The notes below the pieces were generated by a model. That model worked only from the letters and a program-made list of their open reading frames with translations, did not search any database and had not been told where the DNA came from. A stretch of 64,000 nucleotides of DNA from Nitrospira sp. (GTDB taxonomy: Bacteria; Nitrospirota; Nitrospiria; Nitrospirales; Nitrospiraceae), in the NCBI GenBank assembly GCA_016715825.1, contig JADJXO010000001.1, forward strand, positions 867,001 through 931,000, written 5' to 3'. The stretch's first letter is position 1, and every line of letters starts with the position of its first letter. The position numbers and the translations under genes are program-made. This document shows positions 44,304 to 53,614 of this stretch, one piece after another.

Positions 44304-45767
44304 TTGCATCTGGTCGTCATGAATTCTCCCCGTAAATCGTGGCCTCCTTTACTTCATCAGATGGTCCGCACCGTTCGGACTTCAGATCTTTTTCAACCTC
44401 GTCACCACCTCTTGGTGGCCGTTTCCGGTGGGCCTGATTCCATGGCCTTGTTGTCGCTCCTGGACTGCCTCCGTCCAGGATGGTCGCTGACCCTGACCGC
44501 TGTGCACTGTAATTATGGACTGCGTGGATCTGAGTCGGAGTGTGATCAAGAATTCGTTACAACCCGCTGCAGAGAATTGAACATCCCTCTCCATGTCCGA
44601 CGGCTCCAAGTGCACGAGCGATCAGAGCAATCATCTCTGCAAGCAGTGGCTCGTCACCTTCGCTATCAGGTGTTTTCGGAGATCGCCGAACAGTGTGCAG
44701 CGGACCGTATCGTGCTCGGCCATACGGCAGATGACCAGGCTGAGACGATCTTGCTGTGGTTGCTTCGCGGAACCGGGCTCACCGGACTTGCTGGTATGCC
44801 GGCTGATCGAGAAGGCCGGATCGTCCGACCTCTATACGAAACCGGGCGTCAAGAGGTGCTCAGCTATCTCTGGAAGTCCGGGTTACCGTTCCGTACTGAC
44901 TCCAGCAACGCGAAACCCCTCTACCTGCGAAATCGAATCAGGCATGAGCTGGTTCCGGTTCTCAATCGGTTGGCGCCAGCAAGCCTTGGGGCACTCCGCC
45001 GATTCGCGAACATTTGCCGTGAAGATGATCGCTATCTAGATCAACAGGCTGCCGCTCTGTTCTCAGTCGCCTTGACATGGGAATCAGAAGGAGGCTGGGC
45101 CATCGATCGGACCCAGCTCCTGACCTTTCCCCACGCTCTTCAGCGGCGCGGGATCCGCAATGTCATTCGGCAGAGCCTCAATCAGCCGTACGCGCTTGGA
45201 CTCCAAACCGTGGATCGAGTTCTCCAGATTGCCGCACATGGGAAGGTTGGCTCTCGCATTCATATTCGAGGTGGTCGGGTGATCGTAACTGACCGCCATC
45301 TCCGGTTTATCCCCTATGACAAAGCGTTGATCGCGCTTGATCGTGATCCATCCGTCAGCCTCCGACACTACATGAGTGTGCCTGGTTCTCTCATGTGGTC
45401 TGGAACGGGTCAGCGACTTCACGTACAACCCCAGGCATACAGTCATGCTCCGTCACAACCGGAACGGGATCGGATCGTGGTCGATGCTGCTCGTATCTCT
45501 CAACCTCTCATGGTGCGAAATTGGGCACCCGGTGACCGATTTCAACCATACGGCATGGATGGACATTCAAAAAAACTTCAGGATGTTTTTATTAATCTCA
45601 AAATTCCCAAGTCCGTCCGTTCTCGTATTCCCCTGGTCGTGGCACCGGAAGGAATCGTGTGGGTCGTCGGCTATCGGCAAGATCAGCGCTGGCTCCCCAC
45701 CGCCGCGACGGAACGCTGCCTCGTATTCACCGTTGATGATCCACCTTTAAGGGAAGGAACTGTGTGA
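44304..45767 (+). CDS. tilS: tRNA(Ile)-lysidine synthase
   Basis: The 487-aa product has the PP-loop SGGPDS at 41-46 and a HTADDQAETILLWLLRGTGLTGLAGM block. It makes lysidine at C34 of tRNA-Ile(CAU) so that AUA is read. The C-terminal domain (LMVRNWAPGDRFQPYGM) is present. A TTG start at 44304 has GGAGGG upstream; ATG at 44319 has none, so I use the TTG. Followed by hpt. Confidence 0.96.
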   Translation: MHLVVMNSPRKSWPPLLHQMVRTVRTSDLFQPRHHLLVAVSGGPDSMALLSLLDCLRPGWSLTLTAVHCNYGLRGSESECDQEFVTTRCRELNIPLHVRRLQVHERSEQSSLQAVARHLRYQVFSEIAEQCAADRIVLGHTADDQAETILLWLLRGTGLTGLAGMPADREGRIVRPLYETGRQEVLSYLWKSGLPFRTDSSNAKPLYLRNRIRHELVPVLNRLAPASLGALRRFANICREDDRYLDQQAAALFSVALTWESEGGWAIDRTQLLTFPHALQRRGIRNVIRQSLNQPYALGLQTVDRVLQIAAHGKVGSRIHIRGGRVIVTDRHLRFIPYDKALIALDRDPSVSLRHYMSVPGSLMWSGTGQRLHVQPQAYSHAPSQPERDRIVVDAARISQPLMVRNWAPGDRFQPYGMDGHSKKLQDVFINLKIPKSVRSRIPLVVAPEGIVWVVGYRQDQRWLPTAATERCLVFTVDDPPLREGTV

Positions 45768-45768
45768 G

Positions 45769-46311
45769 ATGGAACGGATGTTCGGACGCCCAATCGTCAC
45801 CCAGGAACAAATGCGGAGTCGTATCAGAGAACTAGGACGGCAGATCAGCACCGATTATACGGGTAAGGACCTCGTACTTGTCGGGGTGTTGAAAGGCGCC
45901 TACGCTTTTTTTGCCGACCTCGCCCGCGCCATCCGAATTCCGGTCCGTGTCGATTTCATCATCGTGACCAGTTACGGCACTCGGGCAAAGACCTCCGGAA
46001 AGGTGAAGTTGGTCACGGAACTGACCGAAAAAATCACAGGCAAGGATGTGCTCCTGGTTGAGGATATTGTCGATTCAGGGTTGACGGTCCAGTATCTGAT
46101 GAAAACGTTGGCAAAGCGGAAACCGAACAGCATCAAGGTCTGTACGTTGCTGAGCAAACCGGAACGCCGAATCGTCAACGTGCAAGTAGATTATGTTGGC
46201 TTCAGAGTGCAGAACGAGTATATCGTTGGGTATGGACTTGATTACCAGCAGAAGTATCGCAACCTTCCTTATCTCGCTGTTCTTGATCAGTTGAACGAGC
46301 ACGAGACGTAA
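45769..46311 (+). CDS. hpt: Hypoxanthine phosphoribosyltransferase
   Basis: The 180-aa product has the PRPP motif LLVEDIVDSGLTVQYL and the early KGAYAFFADL element. It salvages hypoxanthine and guanine. It follows tilS by 1 nt and precedes ftsH, the common tilS-hpt-ftsH order. Length normal. Confidence 0.97.
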   Translation: MERMFGRPIVTQEQMRSRIRELGRQISTDYTGKDLVLVGVLKGAYAFFADLARAIRIPVRVDFIIVTSYGTRAKTSGKVKLVTELTEKITGKDVLLVEDIVDSGLTVQYLMKTLAKRKPNSIKVCTLLSKPERRIVNVQVDYVGFRVQNEYIVGYGLDYQQKYRNLPYLAVLDQLNEHET

Positions 46312-46342
46312 CGGTATCGCATGTGCGTTTTCTCACGAGCTG

Positions 46343-46372
46343 TTGTGAATTTACGCAAGGCTATGGTACCAT
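46343..46372 (+). promoter_or_regulatory. Possible promoter of ftsH
   Basis: TTGTGA at 46343-46348, an 18-nt spacer and TACCAT at 46367-46372; each hexamer matches four consensus positions. It lies 53 nt before the ftsH start. Confidence 0.35.
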
Positions 46373-46424
46373 CACCTCGAGTTTTCAATAGGTTGCGTCC
46401 AACATCCCGGCCAAGGAGAACTGG

Positions 46425-48236
46425 ATGAATTCCCGGGTTAAGAACTTGCTCTTCTGGGTGGTTGTCGGCTTGTTCATGATTCTCCTCTTCAATCTATTTA
46501 GTGTACCGACTCATGCGCCTGAGGAAGAAGTGATATTCAGTGAGTTCATGGCGAAGCTCGATAAGGGTGATTTTGAAAAGGTCATCATTAAAGGCAATAA
46601 TATGAGTGGTGTCCTCAAGGATAAGACGCGCATCCGGACCTACTCAGCCGATTATCCTGACTTTGTCAAAATCCTTAGGGAACGGGACGTCCAGATCGAG
46701 GTGAAGCCACCGGATGAAAGTCCATGGTATATCACCTTCCTGGTGACGTGGGGGCCGTTTGTTCTCTTTCTGGGTCTGTGGTTTTTCCTGATGCGACAGA
46801 TGCAGATTGGTGGAAATAAGGCGCTGTCTTTTGGGAAGAGTCGTGCGCGTATGCTCACGGAAGAAAGAAAAAAGATTACGTTCTCGGACGTCGCCGGTGT
46901 CGATGAGGCCAAGGAAGAAGTGCTCGAAATCATCGAATTTCTGAAAGACCCAAGGAAGTTTCAGAAGCTTGGGGGACGGATCCCGAAAGGCGTCCTGGTC
47001 GTAGGTCCTCCCGGAACCGGAAAGACGTTGCTGGCGAAAGCCATCGCCGGTGAAGCAGGAGTACCATTCTTCAGTATCAGCGGCTCTGATTTCGTTGAGA
47101 TGTTCGTCGGAGTGGGAGCCTCTCGTGTTCGTGACCTGTTTGAGCAGGGGAAGAAACATGCCCCCTGCATTATTTTCATCGATGAGATCGATGCAGTTGG
47201 CCGATTGCGAGGTGCGGGTCTCGGTGGTGGCCACGATGAGCGAGAACAAACGCTCAACCAGCTACTCGTGGAAATGGACGGATTCGATACGACCGAAGGT
47301 GTTATTTTGGTCGCTGCGACGAACCGGCCAGATGTACTTGACCCAGCATTGCTCAGACCAGGCCGTTTTGATCGACAAGTCGTCGTCAATCGTCCGGACC
47401 TCCGCGGACGCTCTGAAATCTTGAAAGTTCATACCAAAAAGGTGCCCGTCGCAGCGAATGTGGAAATCGACAAGATTGCCAGAGGAACACCTGGGTTTTC
47501 CGGAGCTGACCTTGAAAATTTGGTCAATGAAGCCGCACTGTGGGCGGCTCGGCAAAACAAAAAAGAAGTTGAAAACATCGACTTTGAAATGGCTAAGGAC
47601 AAGGTCATGATGGGGGCCGAGCGCAAGAGCATGATTCTCACTGACGAAGAAAAGAGGGTCACGGCCTACCACGAAGCGGGTCACGTGCTGATGGCGAAGC
47701 TCTTGCCAGGAACGGATCCGGTTCATAAAGTCACGATTATCCCGAGAGGTCGGGCACTCGGTGTGACAATGCAGCTGCCCACCGATGATCGGCATAACTA
47801 TTCCAAGGATTTTCTCTACAATACCCTGGCGATTCTCATGGGTGGACGAGTCGCAGAAGAGCTCGTGTTTAAGCATGTCACGACCGGGGCCGGCAACGAC
47901 CTTGAGCGTGCAACCGAGCTTGCCCGAAAGATGGTCTGTGAATGGGGCATGAGCGAAAAGTTGGGGCCTCTCACATTCGGACAAAAAGAAGATTCAGTAT
48001 TCCTCGGTCGAGACTTTACCACCAAACGGGATGTCAGTGATGAGGTCGCACTTGAAATAGACCTTGAGGTTAAGCGCTTTGTGACTGAAAACTATGAGCG
48101 TGCGAAGCGCGTGCTGACAGCGCAGATGACGAGCCTTAAAGCTTTGGCAGAAGCGCTCCTGGAAAAAGAAGTGTTGGATGCACCAGAAATCGACCAGATT
48201 CTGCTGCAATCCTCCTCTCAAACCGTTCCTGCCTAG
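46425..48236 (+). CDS. ftsH: ATP-dependent zinc metalloprotease FtsH
   Basis: The 603-aa product has two membrane segments (about 6-24 and 102-122), Walker A GPPGTGKT near 193, Walker B IIFIDEIDAVG, the second region of homology (NRPDVLDPALLRPGRFD) and the zinc motif HEAGH near 416. It degrades membrane and some soluble proteins such as sigma-32 or LpxC in other bacteria. It ends in a clear terminator at 48256. Confidence 0.98.
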   Translation: MNSRVKNLLFWVVVGLFMILLFNLFSVPTHAPEEEVIFSEFMAKLDKGDFEKVIIKGNNMSGVLKDKTRIRTYSADYPDFVKILRERDVQIEVKPPDESPWYITFLVTWGPFVLFLGLWFFLMRQMQIGGNKALSFGKSRARMLTEERKKITFSDVAGVDEAKEEVLEIIEFLKDPRKFQKLGGRIPKGVLVVGPPGTGKTLLAKAIAGEAGVPFFSISGSDFVEMFVGVGASRVRDLFEQGKKHAPCIIFIDEIDAVGRLRGAGLGGGHDEREQTLNQLLVEMDGFDTTEGVILVAATNRPDVLDPALLRPGRFDRQVVVNRPDLRGRSEILKVHTKKVPVAANVEIDKIARGTPGFSGADLENLVNEAALWAARQNKKEVENIDFEMAKDKVMMGAERKSMILTDEEKRVTAYHEAGHVLMAKLLPGTDPVHKVTIIPRGRALGVTMQLPTDDRHNYSKDFLYNTLAILMGGRVAEELVFKHVTTGAGNDLERATELARKMVCEWGMSEKLGPLTFGQKEDSVFLGRDFTTKRDVSDEVALEIDLEVKRFVTENYERAKRVLTAQMTSLKALAEALLEKEVLDAPEIDQILLQSSSQTVPA

Positions 48237-48255
48237 ATTGACCAAGACATTCAGC

Positions 48256-48288
48256 GACGGCTCCCACTGAATTGGGAGCCGTCTTATT
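48256..48288 (+). terminator. Rho-independent terminator of ftsH
   Basis: GACGGCTCCCA, loop CTGAAT, TGGGAGCCGTC, then TTATT. The 11-bp perfect stem lies about 20 nt after the ftsH stop and 20 nt before folP. Confidence 0.9.
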
Positions 48289-48307
48289 CAGATAACCACG
48301 CATATGG

Positions 48308-49291
48308 ATGTTCTATTCGATCCATGAGATACCATCCTGGATCAGCCAACCTTTATTCTGGCTTTCGCCTTGTTCGGTGAAAGAGTTGGATCAAGTCTCA
48401 CGCCATCACCCGCCATTGCAACCCCGGAACTGGTTTCTTGCCAAAGGGAACAAGATACACTGTGCGACGCGTCCATTGATCATGGGTATCGTGAATGTTA
48501 CTCCTGATTCGTTTTATGATGGTGGACAATTTACATTACCCGAGCTCGCCATTGCGCATGCCCTGAAACTTATCCAACAAGGGGCAGATATCATCGATAT
48601 CGGAGGAGAATCAACTAGGCCCGGTGCGGAACCGGTCGCTGAGCATGAGGAACTGGCCCGCGTTATCCCGGTCATTGAGGGGTTGGCTCGCCAGGTGACC
48701 ACTCCTATCTCGGTTGATACCACTAAATCTCAAGTGGCCGCACAAGCGCTAGAGTGTGGCGCCTCGATCATCAACGATGTAAGTGCCCTGCGAGAGGATC
48801 CGGCCATGGCCGCTGTGATCGCGCGTTCAAACGCGGCCGTGGTCTTGATGCATATGCAGGGAACCCCTCAGACCATGCAGCAGTCTCCCCAATACTTCGA
48901 GGTTGGATCAGACGTGTTGCAATTCCTTGGCGAGCGTGTCCAAACCGCCATTCAGGCGGGGATTGCTCAAACCAACATCATCCTTGATCCAGGATTTGGT
49001 TTTGGTAAGCTCGTATGCCATAACCTGGATCTACTCAGACAACTATCCTCTTTCTTGACATTGAATTGTCCTGTACTTGTTGGACTATCACGGAAGGGCT
49101 TCATCGGAAACATTGTCGGACAATCTGTGGAACACCGGGAATGGGGAACGGCAGCAGCGGTGGCTTTAGCTGTTGATCGTGGCGCTCATATTATCCGTGT
49201 TCATGACGTTGCAATGACCATCGACGTAGTGAAAATGGCGGCTGCGTTAAGCCCTCACTGGGCAGCTATTGGACAGGAGTACAATGCGTAA
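48308..49291 (+). CDS. folP: Dihydropteroate synthase
   Basis: The product has PLIMGIVNVTPDSFYDGGQF, IIDIGGESTRPGAEPV and the later GFGFGK element. It joins pABA and dihydropterin pyrophosphate. The ATG at 48308 gives 327 aa, about 40 more residues than usual; a later GTG at 48377 may be used. The glmM start lies within its last codons (8-nt overlap). Confidence 0.94.
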   Translation: MFYSIHEIPSWISQPLFWLSPCSVKELDQVSRHHPPLQPRNWFLAKGNKIHCATRPLIMGIVNVTPDSFYDGGQFTLPELAIAHALKLIQQGADIIDIGGESTRPGAEPVAEHEELARVIPVIEGLARQVTTPISVDTTKSQVAAQALECGASIINDVSALREDPAMAAVIARSNAAVVLMHMQGTPQTMQQSPQYFEVGSDVLQFLGERVQTAIQAGIAQTNIILDPGFGFGKLVCHNLDLLRQLSSFLTLNCPVLVGLSRKGFIGNIVGQSVEHREWGTAAAVALAVDRGAHIIRVHDVAMTIDVVKMAAALSPHWAAIGQEYNA

Positions 49292-50633
49292 ATTATTTGG
49301 CACTGATGGAGTACGAGGGGTCGCAAATCTCGATCCGATGACCAGCGAAATGGCAATGCAACTTGGCCGAGCGGCTGCGCATATCTTCATGCGACGAGCC
49401 GGGCGTCATCAGATCGTGATCGGAAAGGATACCAGGATTTCTGGCTACATGTTGGAATCTGCTCTTATGGCTGGGATCTGCTCCATGGGTGTCGATGTGT
49501 TGGTGGTAGGACCCATGCCAACTCCTGCCATTGCATTCTTAACCAGGAGTCTCCGCGCCGATGCCGGTGTGGTCATTTCTGCCTCACACAACCCCTACCA
49601 AGACAACGGCATTAAGTTCTTTTCCAACAATGGGTTCAAACTTCCTGACGAGGTCGAGGCTCGAATCGAAGAGCTGATCGTATCCGATGAAATTCGTCAC
49701 CTCCGTCCGACCGCGGATCTGATCGGCAAAGCATACCGCATAGACGATGCTGAAGGACGTTATATCGAATTCACGAAGCGATCCTTGCCGAAAGACTTGG
49801 ACCTTCAAGGAATTAAGCTTGTTGTCGATTGCGCGAACGGCGCCGCATACAAAGTCGCTCCGACCGTCCTCAGAGAATTGGGAGCGTCCGTAGAAGTCAT
49901 CGGTAATAAACCGAATGGAATGAACATCAATGCTGGCTGCGGCGCAGTTCACCCAGAGCTTCTTCAGGAGACCGTGCTACGTCAGAAGGCGGACATTGGT
50001 ATCGCTCTCGATGGGGACGCCGATCGGGCTGTATTTGTTTGCGAGCAAGGGACGATCATCGACGGAGACCATGTGATGGCTGCCCTGGGGCTTGATCTTT
50101 ACCAGAATGGGCTCCTGAGCAAACAGACGTTAGTTGGAACCGTGATGAGTAATTTTGGGCTCGAGCTCTCGATGGCCAAAGCAGGGATCAAGTTGGTGCG
50201 AACACCCGTCGGCGATCGGTACTTGCTCGAGCGCATGTTGTCTGAGGGGTATAACTTCGGCGGAGAACAATCCGGACATTTTATTTTTCTTGACCATAAT
50301 ACGACGGGAGACGGCTTGATTTCAGCACTCCAGCTGTTGTCCTTGCTGAAACGAACCAAGAAACCCTTGTCGGAGTTGGCAAAAGCCATGGCGGCCGTTC
50401 CTCAAATATTGGTCAACATCCATGTCAAGCAGAAACCAGTCTTGGAGACCATTCCTGCTATTGATCGAGCGATCCAAGAAAGTACTCAACGATTGAACGG
50501 AAGTGGGCGTGTCCTGATTCGATATTCTGGCACTGAGCCATTACTGCGCATCATGGTAGAGGGGGAACATTCTACAATCGTAAAAGAAATTGCTCATGAC
50601 CTTGCCAGTATCATCCGTGAACATCTCGGCTGA
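49284..50633 (+). CDS. glmM: Phosphoglucosamine mutase
   Basis: The 449-aa product starts MRKLFGTDGVRGVAN. The phosphorylated serine is S101 (ISASHNPYQDNGIKFF), with LDGDADR as metal loop and a RYSGTEPLLRIM end. It makes glucosamine-1-phosphate for peptidoglycan and LPS. AGGAG lies 8 nt upstream; a frame to 49269 is not used. Coupled to folP; the usual folP-glmM order. Confidence 0.97.
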   Translation: MRKLFGTDGVRGVANLDPMTSEMAMQLGRAAAHIFMRRAGRHQIVIGKDTRISGYMLESALMAGICSMGVDVLVVGPMPTPAIAFLTRSLRADAGVVISASHNPYQDNGIKFFSNNGFKLPDEVEARIEELIVSDEIRHLRPTADLIGKAYRIDDAEGRYIEFTKRSLPKDLDLQGIKLVVDCANGAAYKVAPTVLRELGASVEVIGNKPNGMNINAGCGAVHPELLQETVLRQKADIGIALDGDADRAVFVCEQGTIIDGDHVMAALGLDLYQNGLLSKQTLVGTVMSNFGLELSMAKAGIKLVRTPVGDRYLLERMLSEGYNFGGEQSGHFIFLDHNTTGDGLISALQLLSLLKRTKKPLSELAKAMAAVPQILVNIHVKQKPVLETIPAIDRAIQESTQRLNGSGRVLIRYSGTEPLLRIMVEGEHSTIVKEIAHDLASIIREHLG

Positions 50634-50662
50634 GTGTTCCTTCTCGAGCACGAGGGACGCTC

Positions 50663-53179
50663 ATGCTCCCATCTCTCACGGTCGCATTTCTCTTTGGGCT
50701 TCTGGTTGGATCTTGGCTTCCCTTTTTCCCGATTTCCTCAATCGCACTATTGGCTGCCATCGCCTTTAGTTTCACTCTCCTTGAACGGGGCGGCCACCTG
50801 GACACACATCGAACACTCCCTCTGTATCTGAGCCTTTTGTCAGGGGTGGTCTATTGGAGTCTCCTCATTCCCCCACCAACTCTTTATCCAACTTCCTCGG
50901 ATCTCCAAGATGGCCATAGAACTAGCATCTCGGGACGAGTTGTTCTACCAGTTCAGCATGGGGTGGGACGTCAGACGGTCCTCATCAAAACCGATGACAC
51001 GTCAGAGACGTCCAGTCGTATACGCGTGATATGGCGCGATCCTGGCTTGACACTACACCAGGGGGATCGCGTTACGTTCCAGGGCACTATTCACCGCCCC
51101 AAAGGATCTTTGAATCCATCTGGATTCAACTATGCCACGTATATGGTGCATCACGGCATTGATTTTATCGCTGCACTAAATGGTCCTGACGCAGTAGCGC
51201 TCATCGAAAGGCCACTCACGGGTCGATGGCACATCTTGGGCCAGGTTGATCAGTGGAGGAACATCGTACGACAGGCAGCCATCCACACCTTGAATCAGCC
51301 AGCATTGGGAATCTATCTCGGTATGATCATCGGTGAGCGTGGCTATCTTGAACAGGACATTCAAGAATGGTTTATGATCACAGGCACCATTCATCTTCTC
51401 TCAATCTCCGGCTCCCATCTCGGGCTAGTCGCCGTCGTGTTATTTGGATTAGTGAAACGATCAATCCTATGGCTTCCGTCTGCTCTGTTGTTAACGATAT
51501 CGCGGAGAATCACTCCCTCTCAGATTGCCGTTCTTCTGACCTGGCCAGCCGTCACCCTGTATGCAGCCCTGGCGGGAGCCGAAGTGGCAACCATTCGTTC
51601 GCTTATCATGATTACCTTAGGAATGGCGACTGTCTGGCTTGGGCACCAGCGTCATCTCGGACATGCGATGGCAGTGGCTCTTCTGATCATTGTGTTGCAT
51701 GATCCTCGAGCAATCTTTGACATCTCCTTTCAGCTCTCCTTTCTCTCCGTTCTGGCGATACTTAGTCTGCTTGCTCACATACAAGTCGAGAACGAGGACG
51801 AAGCCGCTCCCCATCGGCATCCCCACTCTCGCATCACGACCGCAATCCTCAGCGCCCTCATGACCAGTGGAACAGTCACATTGGCAACCCTTCCCTTGGT
51901 CGCATTCTATTTCAACCAAGTTCCATGGATGGGAGTCGTCACGAACCTCCTGGCTGTCCCCTTTACAGGTCTGGTCCTAGTCCCTCTGGGTTTACTGGCC
52001 GCCGTATGGACTATTCTCACCGGGAACGATTTCTTGATCATGGGGGATTGGCTAGCATCTTGCTTCGACTGGATGGTAACGAGCCTACGATGGTGCGCCA
52101 GTATTCCCGGCGGAGAGTGGTATGTGGCGGCACCATCGATACCCATGATGGTCCTCTTTTATGGTGGTGGTCTGTTTCTTGTTATTCGAACATTGCCGCA
52201 TCGTGCTCGTCTGATAGGTGCGGGCACGTTGGTCATCCTGCTCGCTTGGTGGTTGATGCATCCAGGTTTGCGCGGAGATGGAGACCATTGGCGAGTCACC
52301 TTTCTCGACGTTGGCCAAGGAGATAGTGCCGTCGTCGAGCTTCCAGACGGAAGGACTGTGCTTATCGACGGTGGGACGCGTCGTGAGAGGTTCGATGTGG
52401 GGAAAATGGTCGTCGCACCTTTCTTGTGGAATCATGGGATTTCCCATCTCGATGTGGTTATTGCAACACATGATCAAGTCGATCACGTAGGCGGCCTCAT
52501 TTGGATACTCCGTCATTTCTCCATCGGTGAGTTTTGGGGAAGTGGCGTTGTTCGATCCGAGCAATTCTCCCAAGAGCTTCGATCCGCTCTTCGTGTTCGA
52601 GGAATCGATGAACACATCGCAGCGCTCGGGCAAGACCTGTTGCCTTCCGGGCCCTGTCGTTTGACCATTCTCAACCCGCCCGAACGCTCCGCAGATCTTG
52701 ATCTGATCAAACTCCAAGGTGGGACCTCATTGAACAACCATTCCATCGTGTCAAGACTACAATGCGGGACGTACTCGCTTTTGTTCGCAGCCGATATTGA
52801 AGCCGCTGGCTTGAGCCGCTTGACAGCCGACGGTCGACAGCCTGTGACAGTATTGAAAGTGCCACACCATGGAGCACGCAGCTCCCTTGATCATGAGTGG
52901 ATCCGCCACGTTCACCCGAGGTATGCCATCATATCGGTTGGAGCTGGCAACCCGTATGGACATCCCGTAGGGTCGGTGCTTCAAGCCTATACGGATCAGG
53001 AGGCCACCATCTATCGCACGGATCTTGACGGAGCAGTCTGGGTCTCGGGTCGACTATCAACATCTGAGTTCACCGTCGGACGCATGCGGGATCTTGTCCT
53101 GAAACCCGTTGACCTGGTGAACCGTCCCTGGCGTTGTGAATACCACAACTGGAACCGACTCGTTGCCTCTTTCGACTGA
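50663..53179 (+). CDS. comEC: ComEC/Rec2 family DNA uptake protein
   Basis: The 838-aa product has an N-terminal membrane part, an OB-like DUF4131 region, the competence domain with many membrane segments (residues about 225-520) and a C-terminal metallo-beta-lactamase domain from about 540 (LDVGQGDSAVVELPDG, ATHDQVDHVGG, PHHGARSS). ComEC forms the inner-membrane channel for single-stranded DNA. It starts 29 nt after glmM; other competence genes are not in the window. Confidence 0.94.
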   Translation: MLPSLTVAFLFGLLVGSWLPFFPISSIALLAAIAFSFTLLERGGHLDTHRTLPLYLSLLSGVVYWSLLIPPPTLYPTSSDLQDGHRTSISGRVVLPVQHGVGRQTVLIKTDDTSETSSRIRVIWRDPGLTLHQGDRVTFQGTIHRPKGSLNPSGFNYATYMVHHGIDFIAALNGPDAVALIERPLTGRWHILGQVDQWRNIVRQAAIHTLNQPALGIYLGMIIGERGYLEQDIQEWFMITGTIHLLSISGSHLGLVAVVLFGLVKRSILWLPSALLLTISRRITPSQIAVLLTWPAVTLYAALAGAEVATIRSLIMITLGMATVWLGHQRHLGHAMAVALLIIVLHDPRAIFDISFQLSFLSVLAILSLLAHIQVENEDEAAPHRHPHSRITTAILSALMTSGTVTLATLPLVAFYFNQVPWMGVVTNLLAVPFTGLVLVPLGLLAAVWTILTGNDFLIMGDWLASCFDWMVTSLRWCASIPGGEWYVAAPSIPMMVLFYGGGLFLVIRTLPHRARLIGAGTLVILLAWWLMHPGLRGDGDHWRVTFLDVGQGDSAVVELPDGRTVLIDGGTRRERFDVGKMVVAPFLWNHGISHLDVVIATHDQVDHVGGLIWILRHFSIGEFWGSGVVRSEQFSQELRSALRVRGIDEHIAALGQDLLPSGPCRLTILNPPERSADLDLIKLQGGTSLNNHSIVSRLQCGTYSLLFAADIEAAGLSRLTADGRQPVTVLKVPHHGARSSLDHEWIRHVHPRYAIISVGAGNPYGHPVGSVLQAYTDQEATIYRTDLDGAVWVSGRLSTSEFTVGRMRDLVLKPVDLVNRPWRCEYHNWNRLVASFD

Positions 53180-53306
53180 CCAGCACTTCTCCTACTCATT
53201 TTCAGCAGTTAGGAGTCCCTCACCTCGGTCCTCGCCACCGTACAAGACCGGTTAGGAAGGACAGTTTTTGGCTCTTCCTGGCCTAGACGCTAGTAGATCG
53301 CAACAG

Positions 53307-53320
53307 AAGTATCAATACTT
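53307..53320. promoter_or_regulatory. Inverted repeat upstream of the RHH-like gene
   Basis: AAGTAT-CA-ATACTT, a 6-bp inverted repeat with a 2-nt centre, about 90 nt before the small RHH-like gene. RHH proteins often bind such sites, but only one copy is seen and binding is not shown. Confidence 0.3.
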
Positions 53321-53407
53321 TCACAGGGTTATCTAATTGCCAGCAAGGCACAGCATGTGCAAACGACTTGTCCATGACACGTGCCTTGTCTTTAGGGAGT
53401 TCTGATC

Positions 53408-53584
53408 ATGGCTAAGCTTGTTCGCATCGTCATTCAGCTTCCGGTCGAGCTCAAGGAAAAACTCGATGCCCTGAAACAGCAGGGATACACAACGAGCGGC
53501 TTCATCCGTGCCACATTGGAACGAGAGTTTAATAAACTTGAGATCCGCCAAGATCCCGCGACTCGAAAAGCGGGTACTCAATGA
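53408..53584 (+). CDS. Small ribbon-helix-helix-like protein at the head of the polysaccharide locus
   Basis: The 58-aa product begins MAKLVRIVIQLPVELKEKLD, a beta-strand plus first helix, with a turn and second helix TTSGFIRATLEREFNKL, the pattern of CopG/Arc-type DNA-binding proteins. GGGAG lies 8 nt before the ATG. No toxin gene is adjacent, so a promoter-binding regulator role is more likely than an antitoxin role. The HD-GYP gene starts 30 nt later. Confidence 0.78.
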   Translation: MAKLVRIVIQLPVELKEKLDALKQQGYTTSGFIRATLEREFNKLEIRQDPATRKAGTQ

Positions 53585-53614
53585 AGAGCTTCACGTTGAG
53601 GAGAACATAGACCA

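Noticed and set aside
52085..52717. 210-aa minus-strand frame inside comEC
   Set aside because: Antisense to the comEC metallo-beta-lactamase part; low-complexity composition.
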